Assembly (NCBI GenBank): GCA_036250195.1
Contig: JAVHZZ010000001.1
Span: 374,586,707-374,650,706, forward strand
Reading direction: 5' to 3'
Source of the DNA: Mixophyes australis
Taxonomy: Eukaryota; Chordata; Amphibia; Anura; Limnodynastidae
DNA length: 64,000 nucleotides
Positions 54,665-64,000 of the stretch are shown here, piece after piece. Each line of letters opens with the position of its first letter. The stretch's first letter is position 1. The position numbers and the translations under genes are program-made. Below the pieces are notes generated by a model. It worked only from the letters and a program-made list of their open reading frames with translations. It was not told the DNA's origin and searched no databases.

Positions 54665-54857
54665 CAGGGTTTCCCAAACCCAGTCCTCAGGGCTCCCCAA
54701 CAGTGCAGGTTTCCCATATCTCCTTGCTGGAGCACAGGTGTATTCATTACTGACTGACACATTGTAACAGATCCACAGGTGGTCCTAATTATGTCACATG
54801 TGATCTGGAAAACCTGCACTGTTGGGGAGCCCTGAGGACTGGATGTGGGAAACCCTG
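54665..54857. mobile_element. 193-bp hAT-like MITE with ~50-bp inverted ends
   Basis: The left end CAGGGTTTCCCAAACC.CAG and the complement of the right end CAGGGTTTCCCACATCCAG match for about 50 bases with few changes, continuing through CAACAGTGCAGGTTT. The flanks are CTTTATGC (54657-54664) and CTCTATGC (54858-54865), an 8-bp duplication with one change. Confidence 0.9.
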
Positions 54858-54865
54858 CTCTATGC

Positions 54866-55711
54866 CCTTTTTCAATAATATATGAATCATGCAGAGACAT
54901 CATGATAGTCAGTATTCAGTTCAGCTTAGTGAAAGAATTATAGAAATTGTGCACTGATGAACTGCTTAAAACTTCTCTGATGTTTCTGATAGAGCTTGGA
55001 GGAACATTATATGTTTATGGTTGACGTTGGCATCTGAGGATATTCAGCTTTAGCCAAGTTATAATTGGCCGCATGAGATCTGGCATTATCAATAATTTTA
55101 AGATGATTATGGAATTTTATAGCTGAATCATGTTTCCTAATTATGGATATATGATTTAGTCTCCCTGCAAATTTTACTTGTGAATCAATTTGATGAATGA
55201 TATGGTTTTATGTGGCATATTTACTATTAAGTATTCAAAAACGGCAATCTCAAGGATGGAAATTTTTGTTGAATATATTGCATTGATGTTTAGTCCCTAT
55301 GTACAGTAAGGTCTGTGACAAACCTTATTACCACCTGGGTCCATAGTTTAAACTGAGGAGTAGAGAAATGTGGGGGAAAATTTGGATTGTCCCAAATAGG
55401 AATGATAGGTGAGGCCTTAGAGGACATTTTGTCCACAATTTTAAATAAAATGTTAGGATGGGATGTAGATAAGTTGAGGAGGTGTCATAAATGCCAGGTT
55501 TTGGATATCCAGATCAGGAACCTTGGGTTTAGCTAGCTTAGTAGATAAGAAGTTGCATCTGGGAGTCTTGAGGAAGCTTCTGGTCATCTGGACCTTACCC
55601 AGAAGAGTAGCACAGCTTCTATGGCTGCTAGTGGCCTGAGACATGAAACTGGAGTCTGAACCCTAGAACTCAGGACTGGAATCTTCAGCAGCAAACACAC
55701 AAATGGAATCG
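54866..55711. other. no recognisable gene or element
   Basis: AT-rich DNA; no convincing frame, RNA gene or repeat. Confidence 0.55.
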
Positions 55712-55719
55712 GTCATGGG

Positions 55720-55963
55720 CAGTGGCGGATCCAGGGGGGGGGGGGGGGGGCGATCGGGTCGATCGCCCCCAGCCCCCCCCCCCCCCCCCCTAGCAGACAC
55801 TTGCTGCCGATGGCTGCACAGTATGTGCAGGTCCGTCCAGCCGTGACAGGCAGGAACAGTGTGCTGCCCGGCTGCTCTGCCGTCGGCAGCCTAAGATGTT
55901 AGAAAGGGGCGGGGCCCCCCCCTAAATCGCCCCGGGTACAGCATTTTTCTAGATCCGCCCCTG
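55720..55963. mobile_element. 244-bp hAT-like MITE of the CAGKGGCGGA family
   Basis: GTCATGGG flanks both sides exactly (55712-55719 and 55964-55971). The ends are CAGTGGCGGATCCAGG and the complement of CAGGGGCGGATCTAG. Long G and C runs follow the left end and the central palindrome is partly deleted compared with 29335-29627. Confidence 0.92.
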
Positions 55964-56204
55964 GTCATGGGACACTAAGGGCTGAGATCTGAACACAGGT
56001 GCTCAGACCTGGAACCTGCTACAAGAAACTCAGAGTTGGAATGAAACGCAGGATACTCTGGCACGCGGTGGAGAAACCAATGGGAGACCGAAAAAACAGT
56101 GAAGTGTGTGAGATGCATGCAGGAATAGGATAGGAGGATGCTGTGGACAGGACCAGAGGCTCTTGCTACTGCAAACAGATTATATTGCAATTTGGTTGGA
56201 CACA

Positions 56205-56346
56205 CTGCAGTCAGGAGCGGAGCACTTGGTAATGCTGGTAGGAGATACTGCAGTCAGGAACAGATCACTTGATAATGCTGGTAGGAGATGCTGCAGTCAG
56301 GAACAGAGCACTTGATAATGCTGGTAGGAGATACTGCAGTCAGGAA
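56205..56346. repeat. 43-bp tandem repeat, 3.3 copies
   Basis: CTGCAGTCAGGA occurs at 56205, 56248, 56291 and 56334, exactly 43 bases apart, with very few changes. The array is recent. Confidence 0.95.
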
Positions 56347-56559
56347 CAGCATCAGAGCCAGGAGACTTTTCCCTAAGGAATGAGAGTTGCTCTGGCAATG
56401 TGCAACCAGCAGTTCCTAGTTTAAGTAAGATGCCGTTTGCACTGATAGACTGATCTAATTTTGTGACTGGAATTGCTGGAGACTGGTTTGTCCAAATGGA
56501 TCATGTGATGCAATCCATGATCCCTGCACCCATTAAACAGAACAGCAGGGAGTGTCGCC

Positions 56560-56637
56560 CATGCTCCTTTTGGTCACCTATGGCACTTCTGAGTGACACA
56601 GGACTCAGGAGTGCCATAGGTAATCAGAAGGGGCATG
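56560..56637. repeat. 35-bp-arm inverted repeat (hairpin)
   Basis: The arm 56560-56594 (starting CATGCTCC, ending CTTCTGAGT) pairs with 56603-56637 (starting ACTCAGGAG, ending GGGGCATG) with a few mismatches and an 8-base loop. It may be the core of a MITE whose ends I could not define. Confidence 0.75.
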
Positions 56638-57224
56638 GACGACGTGAGGTGGCACGAGCGAACCAGTTAAGGGGGGCTAAGATCCTGATTTGTGACAGGA
56701 GGTTTATTTGCTTAAGAGATACAAGAAAAGAGGAAATTTAAGTTAAGGAGTTTAGTTTCAATGTCTAGCCAAACAATAGTATTATGGGATGCATAACTAG
56801 CAGCAATTTGGGTTAGATGCAAAATGAGATATATAATATCACCACAGGAAATCCTCTACCACCTGTGGGTTTTTGAGGATAGCTAATATTCTTGAAAGTT
56901 TATCATTTCATATAAATAAAAGGAAAACCTTTAAAACATCCTTAAACACTTTTATATGACACTATTATATTATTCACTTTTAAGTGAAGAGTTTGAAATA
57001 TGTATAAAAGTTTTGGAATTATATTTATTTTGATTGCTATGATCTTGCCCAGCCACAATTTTATACACCTTTTCCAGGAAGAGAGATTTGCTTTAGTTTT
57101 AGAGATTATTTGTGTAAAAAGACTAATATACTTGCAAGTCTTCATTACTTCCTCAAATCATCCCTAAATAATTTTGATTGTTTTCCATTTCAGTTTAAAG
57201 CTAATGTAATAATGTCCCATGTGC
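56638..57224. other. no recognisable gene or element
   Basis: AT-rich DNA with short frames only. Confidence 0.55.
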
Positions 57225-57540
57225 TAGACACCATCTGAATGTCCGCCCCATTTAGGCCCTGCACAATATAGGCCCCCGGCCAATTTTTGCCCTAGCACAA
57301 TTTTTGCCCCTGCACCTTCTTGGTCACTGCACCATCTAGGCATCTGTGCCACCTTGGCCTTTGCACTATATAGACCTTGCCTTCATTCAGCTTTCTGGAC
57401 TATGTCAACCTTACACCACCTGGACTTCTTCACATTCTAGGCCCGTACACCATCTTGACCTCTGTACCTTCTAGACCTTGTACTTTCTAGGCCACTGCAA
57501 CATCATGGCCCCACTTAAGCCCTTGTAATATCCTGGCATC
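57225..57540. repeat. degenerate ~20-22-bp minisatellite
   Basis: A loose pattern TGCACCATCTAGGCC (variants CTTCTTGGTCACTGCAC, CTATATAGACC, TTCTAGGCC) returns every 20-22 bases over about 300 bases. Individual units are strongly diverged. Confidence 0.7.
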
Positions 57541-58340
57541 AGCATTTTGCAGACTATTATTACTTAAGAGGTACACCCAATTCTTCAGTTTTGGTTATTT
57601 ATTTAGAATTCAATTTTGTTAAAGTAAACTAAAGATTTACATACTTAGAGTGCAGCTTTTTTCACAATATGGCTATTCGACTGAGGCTATGAGCAGTTTG
57701 GCACCCCCCTAAACGCAGGAGCCCTAGGTGATGCCCTGGTTCACATAGTGGTAGAGCCAGCCCTGGTTAGAGATGGCCCTAACATGTGAACTTCCCATTC
57801 ATATGAATGGAAAGTTCACATGGCAGCATCTTCTAGCTGAATAAAGGAGACCAGTTCTGGACTGTTGGAACATCAATTTGTGGGTGAACATTCCTTTTAA
57901 ATCTAGTTTTACAAAAATATATAAAAGAGACATCACATTCCAATAACACAAGTTTACCACACAATACTGACAACATTTGAACATTGATTTACCTAGTTTA
58001 TGTAAGCCATTCATCTCATTCTCCTGTCCTGAGAATAAGGAAAGTTGCACAATTAGGTTTGTTATTAGCTAACAGTGATGCACCAATCCAAGATTTGGTT
58101 TAGGAGCCACTAGAATAGTTAGGTGTTTTGACATCTCCTGACCTGTACTAGCTACTTGTCTGCTGGAGATTTTAGACAACTTAAATCCCAGTCATATACA
58201 GGTAATAGGATATAGATTCTGAAACTTTCATTGCTAGATTACATAGCACTTATGTTTAAAGATTTCAAAATTTAAATAATCTTTATTTTTTATTTTGTTT
58301 TTCTCTTTAATTCAGTGGTTGTGAATGTTCTGCACCTGAG
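57541..58340. other. no gene; one MITE end-like stretch
   Basis: Near 57690-57765 a segment ends GGTAGAGCCAGCCCTG, whose complement CAGGGCTGGCTCTACC looks like a hAT-type terminus, but the partner end was not found. The rest is unassigned. Confidence 0.45.
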
Positions 58341-59110
58341 ATGCACTGTAGAGTCCACATGTATGAAACTAGGTCCATGGTTGATACGTCTGAGGAGGCC
58401 CTAAAATTCACATGCATATGGTGGGCTCTGCAATCAAAATTCCTGAGCCATGTAGTCAACATGCCTGATCAGGGCTTTACAATAAAAATCCCAGAGGAGG
58501 ATGCTACAATCTGCAAATCTGAGGCGACCTCTACGATCAACACGCCTGTGATGGAATCCATGGTCCATATGTCTGAGCTGGACTTGAAGGTCAATACATC
58601 TAAAGTGAATTTTATGATCAACATGGCTGTGGCAAGCAATACGATCCCCATGCCAGAGGATAGCTCTACTGGCAATATGTCCGAGTTGGGCTATAAATTA
58701 ACATGCTTAAGCCTAGCTCCATGGTCTACACACCTGAGGTGACCTCTACGAACCACATAACTGTGGTAGGCTCTCACAAGCTTGAGCCAGGCTCCAAGGT
58801 AAACATACCTGATGTGGGCTCTGCAATTCACATTCATGAGGTGAAATCTGCAATCAAGATGCCTGTGCCATGCGCTGTAGTAAAGACACCTGAGGCATTT
58901 TGCAATCAAAATGCCTGAGGACGATGCTATGATCTACAAATGCGAGGCAACCTCTACGGTCAGCACACCTGAGGAGAGATCCATAGTTTACATGTCGGAG
59001 CCAGACTTTAAGGTCCATAGGTCTAAGTTGGATTCTATGCTCTACATAACTGTGGTGAGCTCTACAATCCACATGCCAGAGGATATTAAGCTGAACTCTA
59101 AATTCAACAC
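58341..59110 (+). repeat. degenerate 27-bp minisatellite, open in one frame for 133 codons
   Basis: The translation from 58341 repeats every 9 residues, for example EDATICKSE, ATSTINTPV, MESMVHMSE, LDLKVNTSK, VNFMINMAV, ASNTIPMPE and DSSTGNMSE. At DNA level a loose 27-base unit containing ATG, CTGAG and CTCTA recurs to about 59110, roughly 28 units. Period divisible by three and no stop in the unit explain the open frame; a real protein is unlikely but not excluded. Confidence 0.75.
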
Positions 59111-60110
59111 ATCCCAAGCTAGGATTTCTGTGCCACAGAGCCCCAGTCAGGCTTACTGTGCCACCCACCCAGCAAAGATTTCTGTGCTGCACCTCAAGCA
59201 AGGCTCTTTTTGCCATACCACCAGCTAGGCCCTCTGAGACACACCTCAAGCCGGGCTGCCTGTGCCACACCGCCAGCTGGGCTTTCCTTGCCAGACCCTC
59301 AGCTGGGCTCGCTATGCTACACCTCCAGATGAGCTCTCTCTGCTGCACGACAGGCCAGGATCTCTGTGCCACAGCCCCAGTCAGGCCCTTTGAACTGCAC
59401 CGCATGCCGGGCTGTCTGTGCCACATGGCCAGCTGAGGTCTCTGTGTTAGACACCTGGCCAGGTTCAGGGTCTGTGCACCACCCACCAATTCGAGCTTTG
59501 TAAACCACCGCCAAATCTGAGCTCTGTGAGCAACCGCTCAAGCCTAGCTTTGTTCCTCATCCTCCAAGGCAGGCTCTGAGCAACACTCCTCATCCTAGGC
59601 TCTGTTTTTCACCCCCCAAAACCTGGTTCTGTGCACTAGCACCTAAGAAGGGCTCTGTGCCCTAACCCGCTCTGTGCACCATTCCTCATTTCAGGGTCTG
59701 TGCACCACCCACCAAGTCGAGTTCTGTATAACACCTCCAAAGCTGAGCTCTGTGAGCAATCCTCCAAGCCTAGCTTTGTTCCTCATCCCCCAACGCAGGC
59801 TCTGAGCAACACTCACCATGCTAGGCTCTGCATTTCACCCCCAAATCATGATGTTTTGCACCACCCCTTAAGAAGGGCTCTGTGTCCCATCCCCAAAACT
59901 GGGCACTATGCATCACCCAACAAGCCAGGCTCTTTGAGCAGCACCCTAAGTCAAGCTCTGTGCGCAACCTCCCAAGCCGAACTCTTGGTACAACCCCCAA
60001 GCTTGGCTTTGTTCCTCATTCTCCAATATGTTCTCTGTGCACCAAACCCCAAACCTGGTTCTGTGCCACCAAGCTTGACTCTGTTTACCAACCACCAAGA
60101 CCAGCGCTTT
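59111..60110. repeat. degenerate ~32-34-bp minisatellite
   Basis: A loose unit with CTCTGTGC, CACC and CCAAGC/CCAGC recurs roughly every 32-34 bases over 1 kb. It directly follows the 27-bp array with a different unit. Open frames up to 168 codons (59700-60206) come from the repeat periodicity. Confidence 0.7.
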
Positions 60111-60604
60111 TTAACACTCGCCAAATCTGTATTTATATACCTCCCTTCACACTACCAAGTTGGCTCAGATTTTGCTAGTGTATTTTTGCTTTTAACAGCT
60201 TTCTGAAAAATAAACAATAATATTATAGATCATTTTAATATTGATGCTTGGTCTATTTTTAATGCTTGCATTAAAAGTTTTGTGTAGCAAACCTCATCAT
60301 GCTATATCCTAACACATGAGAAATAACTTTACCAATATCAGTCAAAAGCTATAAGGGTGCAAGACAAAGAAATGATCTAAACATTTTTCCTGTGAGAGAT
60401 AATGCGGAGAATAAGTAGTGAAGGGTCAGCATAAACTAAGTTTTGGGGGTAATTCTGGTTTCTATAAATACTCGTTTGCAGAAAAAAATGTATCTATTTG
60501 CAAGGTGTAGTTGGAAAATGGCAATATCCTAAAGATCTCTAGAGTTTATAATCTAACAATCCATAAATTAACATTGCAAACAGCAAAATATATAAATTAT
60601 ACAA
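60111..60604. other. spacer, nothing recognised
   Basis: AT-rich DNA between the minisatellite and the next hAT-like element. Confidence 0.6.
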
Positions 60605-61844
60605 CAGTGGTCAAACCTGTGTCTCTAGAGCCACATGTGGCTTTTTGAGCTTTTAAATGTGGCTTCTTGCTGGGAGCATCACCTAAGTATAGTGTTCCAG
60701 GCACCGACAGGGACAGATTGGAAAACATTCATTTTCTTGACTGACCAAGAGCAGCTGTGTCTTATGACCTTCTCTGCAAATTAAAGGGAGGTCACAGTGT
60801 CACAGGCAATCAAATCAGGGAAGGAGGAGGAGAGAGTGTAGTGTGCTCTTCCTCTTTCCTCTGTGCGGGCAATTAAGAGGCATGTGAGATCTGCTGGCAT
60901 GTGAAGAAGTTAATGGGCATGTAAGGAGATATGATGGAATGTGTGGAGATCTGTTGGCATGTGGGGAGGTTTGATTGGCATGTAGAACCATGTGGAGAGG
61001 TTTGATGGCATGTATTAGGAATTTGGGCAGATCTAATGGCATATGGAGAAGTTGATGGGCATGTAAGAGGCATCTGGAAAGGTCTGATGTCATATAGGGA
61101 GCATGTGGGGAGGCTGATAGGCATGTAAGGGACATGTGTGGAGATCTGATGGCATGTAAGGGAAAGGTGGGGAGGTCTAATGGCATGTAACATGCATGTG
61201 GTGAAATCTAGCTGCAGGTGGGGAGGTATAATGGCATGTGGGGAGGTCTGATGAGAATGTAAGGAGTATGTGGTGGGGGGTCTGATGAGCATGTAAGAGG
61301 CGTGTGGGAAGGTCTGATGAGCATGTAAGGGGCATGTGAGGAGGTCTGATGGGCATGTAAAAAACATATGGGGAGCTCTGATGGGCATGTGGTAGTGTCT
61401 GATGGCATGTAAGGGAATGTCTGCAGTCTGATGGAATGTATGAGGAATGTGGGTAGATCTGATGGCATGTGGAGAGGCTGATAGGCATGTAATGCTTGTG
61501 TGGTGAAATCTGGTTGCAGGTGGGGAGATCTGATTTGCATGTGGAGAGGTATAATGGAATGTGGGGAGAGGTAATAGCTGGTGGACACAGCAGTGAGATA
61601 AGAGCTGTGCAGTGCAGAGCTGTGCTGATTTAATGATTATTCTGAACATTTTGGCAATGTTGGACACTTTTTTTTTTGATACTGTAAATTATTTTATATT
61701 TTTAATGTATGTGTGTAAGGTATGTATGCACATGTTTATACTGGGTATATGGATATGCACACACATATAAAAAGTAAAGTTGTCTCTTAGCGGTAACTAT
61801 AGATATTTTTTGGCTCTTGGTCTGTGACTGGTTGGCCACCTCTG
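60605..61844. mobile_element. 1240-bp non-autonomous hAT-like element containing a minisatellite
   Basis: The ends are CAGTGGTCAAACC and the complement of CAGAGGTGGCCAACC. The flanks are TTATACAA (60597-60604) and CTATACAA (61845-61852), an 8-bp duplication with one change. GAGCCACATGTGGCT follows the left end and TTTGGCTCTTGG precedes the right end, as in MER5/Charlie-like elements. Most of the interior is a tandem array (60880-61580). Confidence 0.8.
60880..61580. repeat. degenerate minisatellite inside the hAT-like element
   Basis: The units GGCATGT, (G/A)GGGGAGG, TCTGATG and GCATGTAAGG alternate with periods of about 20-33 bases. Open frames on the minus strand rich in His, Pro and Thr (for example 61667-60873) are consequences of this pattern. 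Confidence 0.85.
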
Positions 61845-61864
61845 CTATACAAAGTAAACTATAA

Positions 61865-62157
61865 GGACCTGATTCATTAAGAAAAGTTTTCATCTGGACT
61901 AAACCATGTAAAGGAGTGCAAATTAGCTTATTATTTTGCACATAAGATAAAAACTGGCTGTTTTTTTATGTAGCACACAAATCCTTGATAGATTAATTTG
62001 TGCACTGAACTTTAAATTTCATCTAGGACATGCCCTACTCCAACTGTAAATCTTTCCCCACATTTTAAATTTACCTCTCCCTCAAATGCAACATGGTTTT
62101 GCAAAGATGCAAAGTTGCTCTTATTTTTTTCTTTACCTTCCTTAATGAATAAGGCCC
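61865..62157. mobile_element. 293-bp MITE, GGACCTGATTCATTAAG family
   Basis: The ends GGACCTGATTCATTAAG and CTTAATGAATAAGGCCC are inverted and flanked by TAA on both sides, which would suit a PIF/Harbinger-like element. The interior shares AACCATG and CATGGTTTTGCA segments with 15436-15575 and 14790-14983. Confidence 0.8.
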
Positions 62158-62359
62158 TAATAATCTGGATGATACCAGAGTGAAACACTTCTTTCTGCAG
62201 AACTATGTAGAAGAGATTCATGTCAGGATTCCCAATATGAAGACCACAGAGAGAATGTAAATGAAACAAAGTGGTTTATTTTAAACACAGGTCACATAGG
62301 TAAAAATGAGATGCAGTAAATAATAAGGCATCTAACACAAGTCTATAGAATCAGTGAAA

Positions 62360-62432
62360 CAGGATCCCAGGATACCCAGGTTAACTGCAGGTACAGGTTA
62401 GTCAGAATAAGCAGGTTTGCCTGGGAAGCTGG
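62360..62432. repeat. left part of a split ~70-bp minisatellite
   Basis: It contains ACTGCAGGTACAGGTTAGTC and TGGGAAGCTGG and resumes at 63598 after the inserted element. Confidence 0.75.
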
Positions 62433-63597
62433 CAGCCTCGGACTGGCCTGCCGGACAGCCGGGCTAACCACCGGTAGGCCCCGCCGCGATTAAGCTCCGC
62501 CCCTCCGTTGTTAGGGCGGAGCTTACAGAACAGACCAACACTTGCTGCGACGGTGGCGGGGAGAAGCGGCTCTACCTGTAATAACAAGTATTCCAACTGT
62601 CACTGATATTCCAGGCCGTATGATACTTTCATTACATGTATGCGGTAAATCTCTGACTACAGAGCGGAACTATTCTTCGGATACATTGTTTTGACACGGA
62701 CAGCTGAGAGGTGCGCACCTCGCGACGATCAAGATCTCCCCCGCTGCAGAGACGCCAGGACGAAGTGCAATATCTCTCTGCGTGGACAATCACAATTACA
62801 AGTATCTTGCTTAAACCCACTATATGGCGATCATTCAATATCAATCTGCATAATATTTGTATAAGGGAGGATACTTGACACTGTACCGTTTGCTAAATGC
62901 TAACACTGAGTAATATCGGAAATTAATTAATTTGATAAGATCCAAGTGACCACTTAACTGGACATTAGATACAAAGAAGGTCTGAGAGCTATCTATCTTG
63001 TATAAGAGAATTACTTGTCATGGTCCTCAAGTATTTATTTATTTATATGATGTAATTGGGTAGTATACCCTACTAGTCCTATTCCACAGTGTGTGGAGAT
63101 AAGGATTTATGGTATTTTAATAACCTTTTATTAAATTGTATTGGTTTTATTAGCAAGATCAATTGGGTTGTTTTTTTGCAATCATTGTGAATAAATTATC
63201 CTACCTAATATATATCCTGGATATCCCTTGTTACTAATTACCCCTTTGGTTATCTCATTTTTGCGCTGTCTGAATATTATTTTGGAGCTTACAGAACAGG
63301 CCAACACTTGCTGCGACGGCGGAGGGAAGACTTTGTGCAGAGAGCCCAGACGCGGCTCTACCTGTAATAACCAACTTAGTGGCAGTGAAACAGTGGGAGA
63401 GCTCAACACCGTTCTTCATGTATGTCTGTCTATATATACTACTCTATGGTGCGAGCTGTCCTTCGTGGGCTGACCACTCCCCCTCTAGTGTCTGGTCTCG
63501 CCTCTATAATGGCTGGCCACACCCCCTCTAAAAGGCCCCTAGCGTTGCAGTCTCCCGGTGGGCCCTTCATGCCCCAGTCCGACACTGGAAGCTGGAG
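62433..63597. mobile_element. 1165-bp hAT-like element inserted into a minisatellite
   Basis: GAAGCTGG flanks both sides exactly (62425-62432 and 63598-63605). The ends are CAGCCTCGGACTGGCC and the complement of CAGTGTCGGACTGGGG. Inside, a ~90-base segment beginning GGAGCTTACAGAACAG and containing CAACACTTGCTGCGACGG occurs twice (about 62517-62586 and 63283-63372), bracketing ~700 bases. No transposase frame is visible. Confidence 0.88.
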
Positions 63598-63800
63598 ACC
63601 AGGAACAGCAGAATGACTGCGGGTGCAGGTTTTCAAAATAACCAGATTAGCTGGGAAGCTGGAGACCCAGGTTTTCCGAGTATAACAGAAGACTGCAGCT
63701 GCAGGATGTCTGGTTTGGCAGGGTAAGTTGGGAAGCTGGTGACTATGGTTTTCCAAGTTAGACAGATGACTGCAGTTATAGGATGTCTGGATTGTCAGAT
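63598..63800. repeat. right part of the split ~70-bp minisatellite
   Basis: About three units with GGGAAGCTGG, GGTTTTCCAAGTTAGACAG and GACTGCAGTTATAGGATG-like segments. Confidence 0.8.
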
Positions 63801-64000
63801 AAAGGCGAGTGTCACGATTTGAGTAGTTTTTTAATGATCCCTTGCCTCTGTCTATAATGATCTACCTCAAAAGTGACAGAGGATAGTGGATAGTGAATAT
63901 CAGTAGCAATAAGACACTGGAGAGATGATAAAATTGAAGGATATATTGCTTGATAACACAACAGGTATATATGCTGATGGTATAAAGGCAATTGAAGAAT
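63801..64000. other. nothing recognised to the window edge
   Basis: AT-rich DNA without a feature I can support. Confidence 0.6.

Noticed and set aside
56205..56346. CRISPR-like regular repeat
   Set aside because: The 43-base units are directly joined without unique spacers, and the genome is eukaryotic.
58854..59541. 211-codon minus-strand frame through the minisatellites
   Set aside because: The open frame reflects a repeat period divisible by or near three; no recognisable protein.
60873..61667. 264-codon His/Pro/Thr-rich minus-strand frame
   Set aside because: Translation of a degenerate minisatellite inside a MITE.

Overview
The window reads as repeat-dense intergenic or intronic DNA from a vertebrate, most likely an amphibian (a frog). 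The reasons are a vertebrate-type chromovirus (Ty3/gypsy with an integrase chromodomain), an endogenous retrovirus with env, CR1-, L2- and L1/Tx1-like LINE remnants, and a dense load of short hAT-type elements. I found no exon of a host gene, no rRNA or tRNA gene, and no CRISPR array. The taxonomic call is inference from repeat style.

Layout. 1-12131: a young chromovirus on the + strand. Its 5' LTR is cut by the window edge, and over 1633 shared bases I noticed only three differences from the 3' LTR. Gag is intact. Pol is intact except for a precise 4234-bp insertion (4946-9179) in the integrase core, flanked by a 5-bp duplication. The insertion is a minus-strand retroelement with a tRNA-Leu-type primer site and one 928-codon frame of unknown function, and its two ends do not match. 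12132-17904: a 79-bp minisatellite, fragments of small DNA transposons, and unassigned DNA. 17962-21865: a 5'-truncated endogenous retrovirus (minus strand) with an LTR, an uninterrupted 612-codon env and an uninterrupted integrase. 22115-26366: a full-length but broken hAT transposon with an exact 8-bp target duplication.

26600-36820: at least seven short non-autonomous hAT-like elements whose ends and 8-bp duplications can be read directly, plus a CR1-like LINE tail. 38600-39290: a possible Helitron-like element. 41371-43602: a hAT fragment joined to a retroviral LTR fragment related to the one at 17962, the pair flanked by ~59-bp direct repeats. 45310-47650: L2-like and L1/Tx1-like LINE fragments. 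49205-53604: a second, decayed chromovirus on the minus strand. 54600-64000: more hAT-like elements and a run of degenerate minisatellites (57225-61580), one of them inside a hAT-like element.

The genes here do not form a host pathway. They are parts of mobile elements: gag/pol for copy-and-paste, env for a retroviral envelope, and hAT transposase for cut-and-paste. The points most worth follow-up are the nested element with an uncharacterised 928-codon frame and mismatched termini, the covarying hairpins in the chromovirus LTR, and the open env frame.
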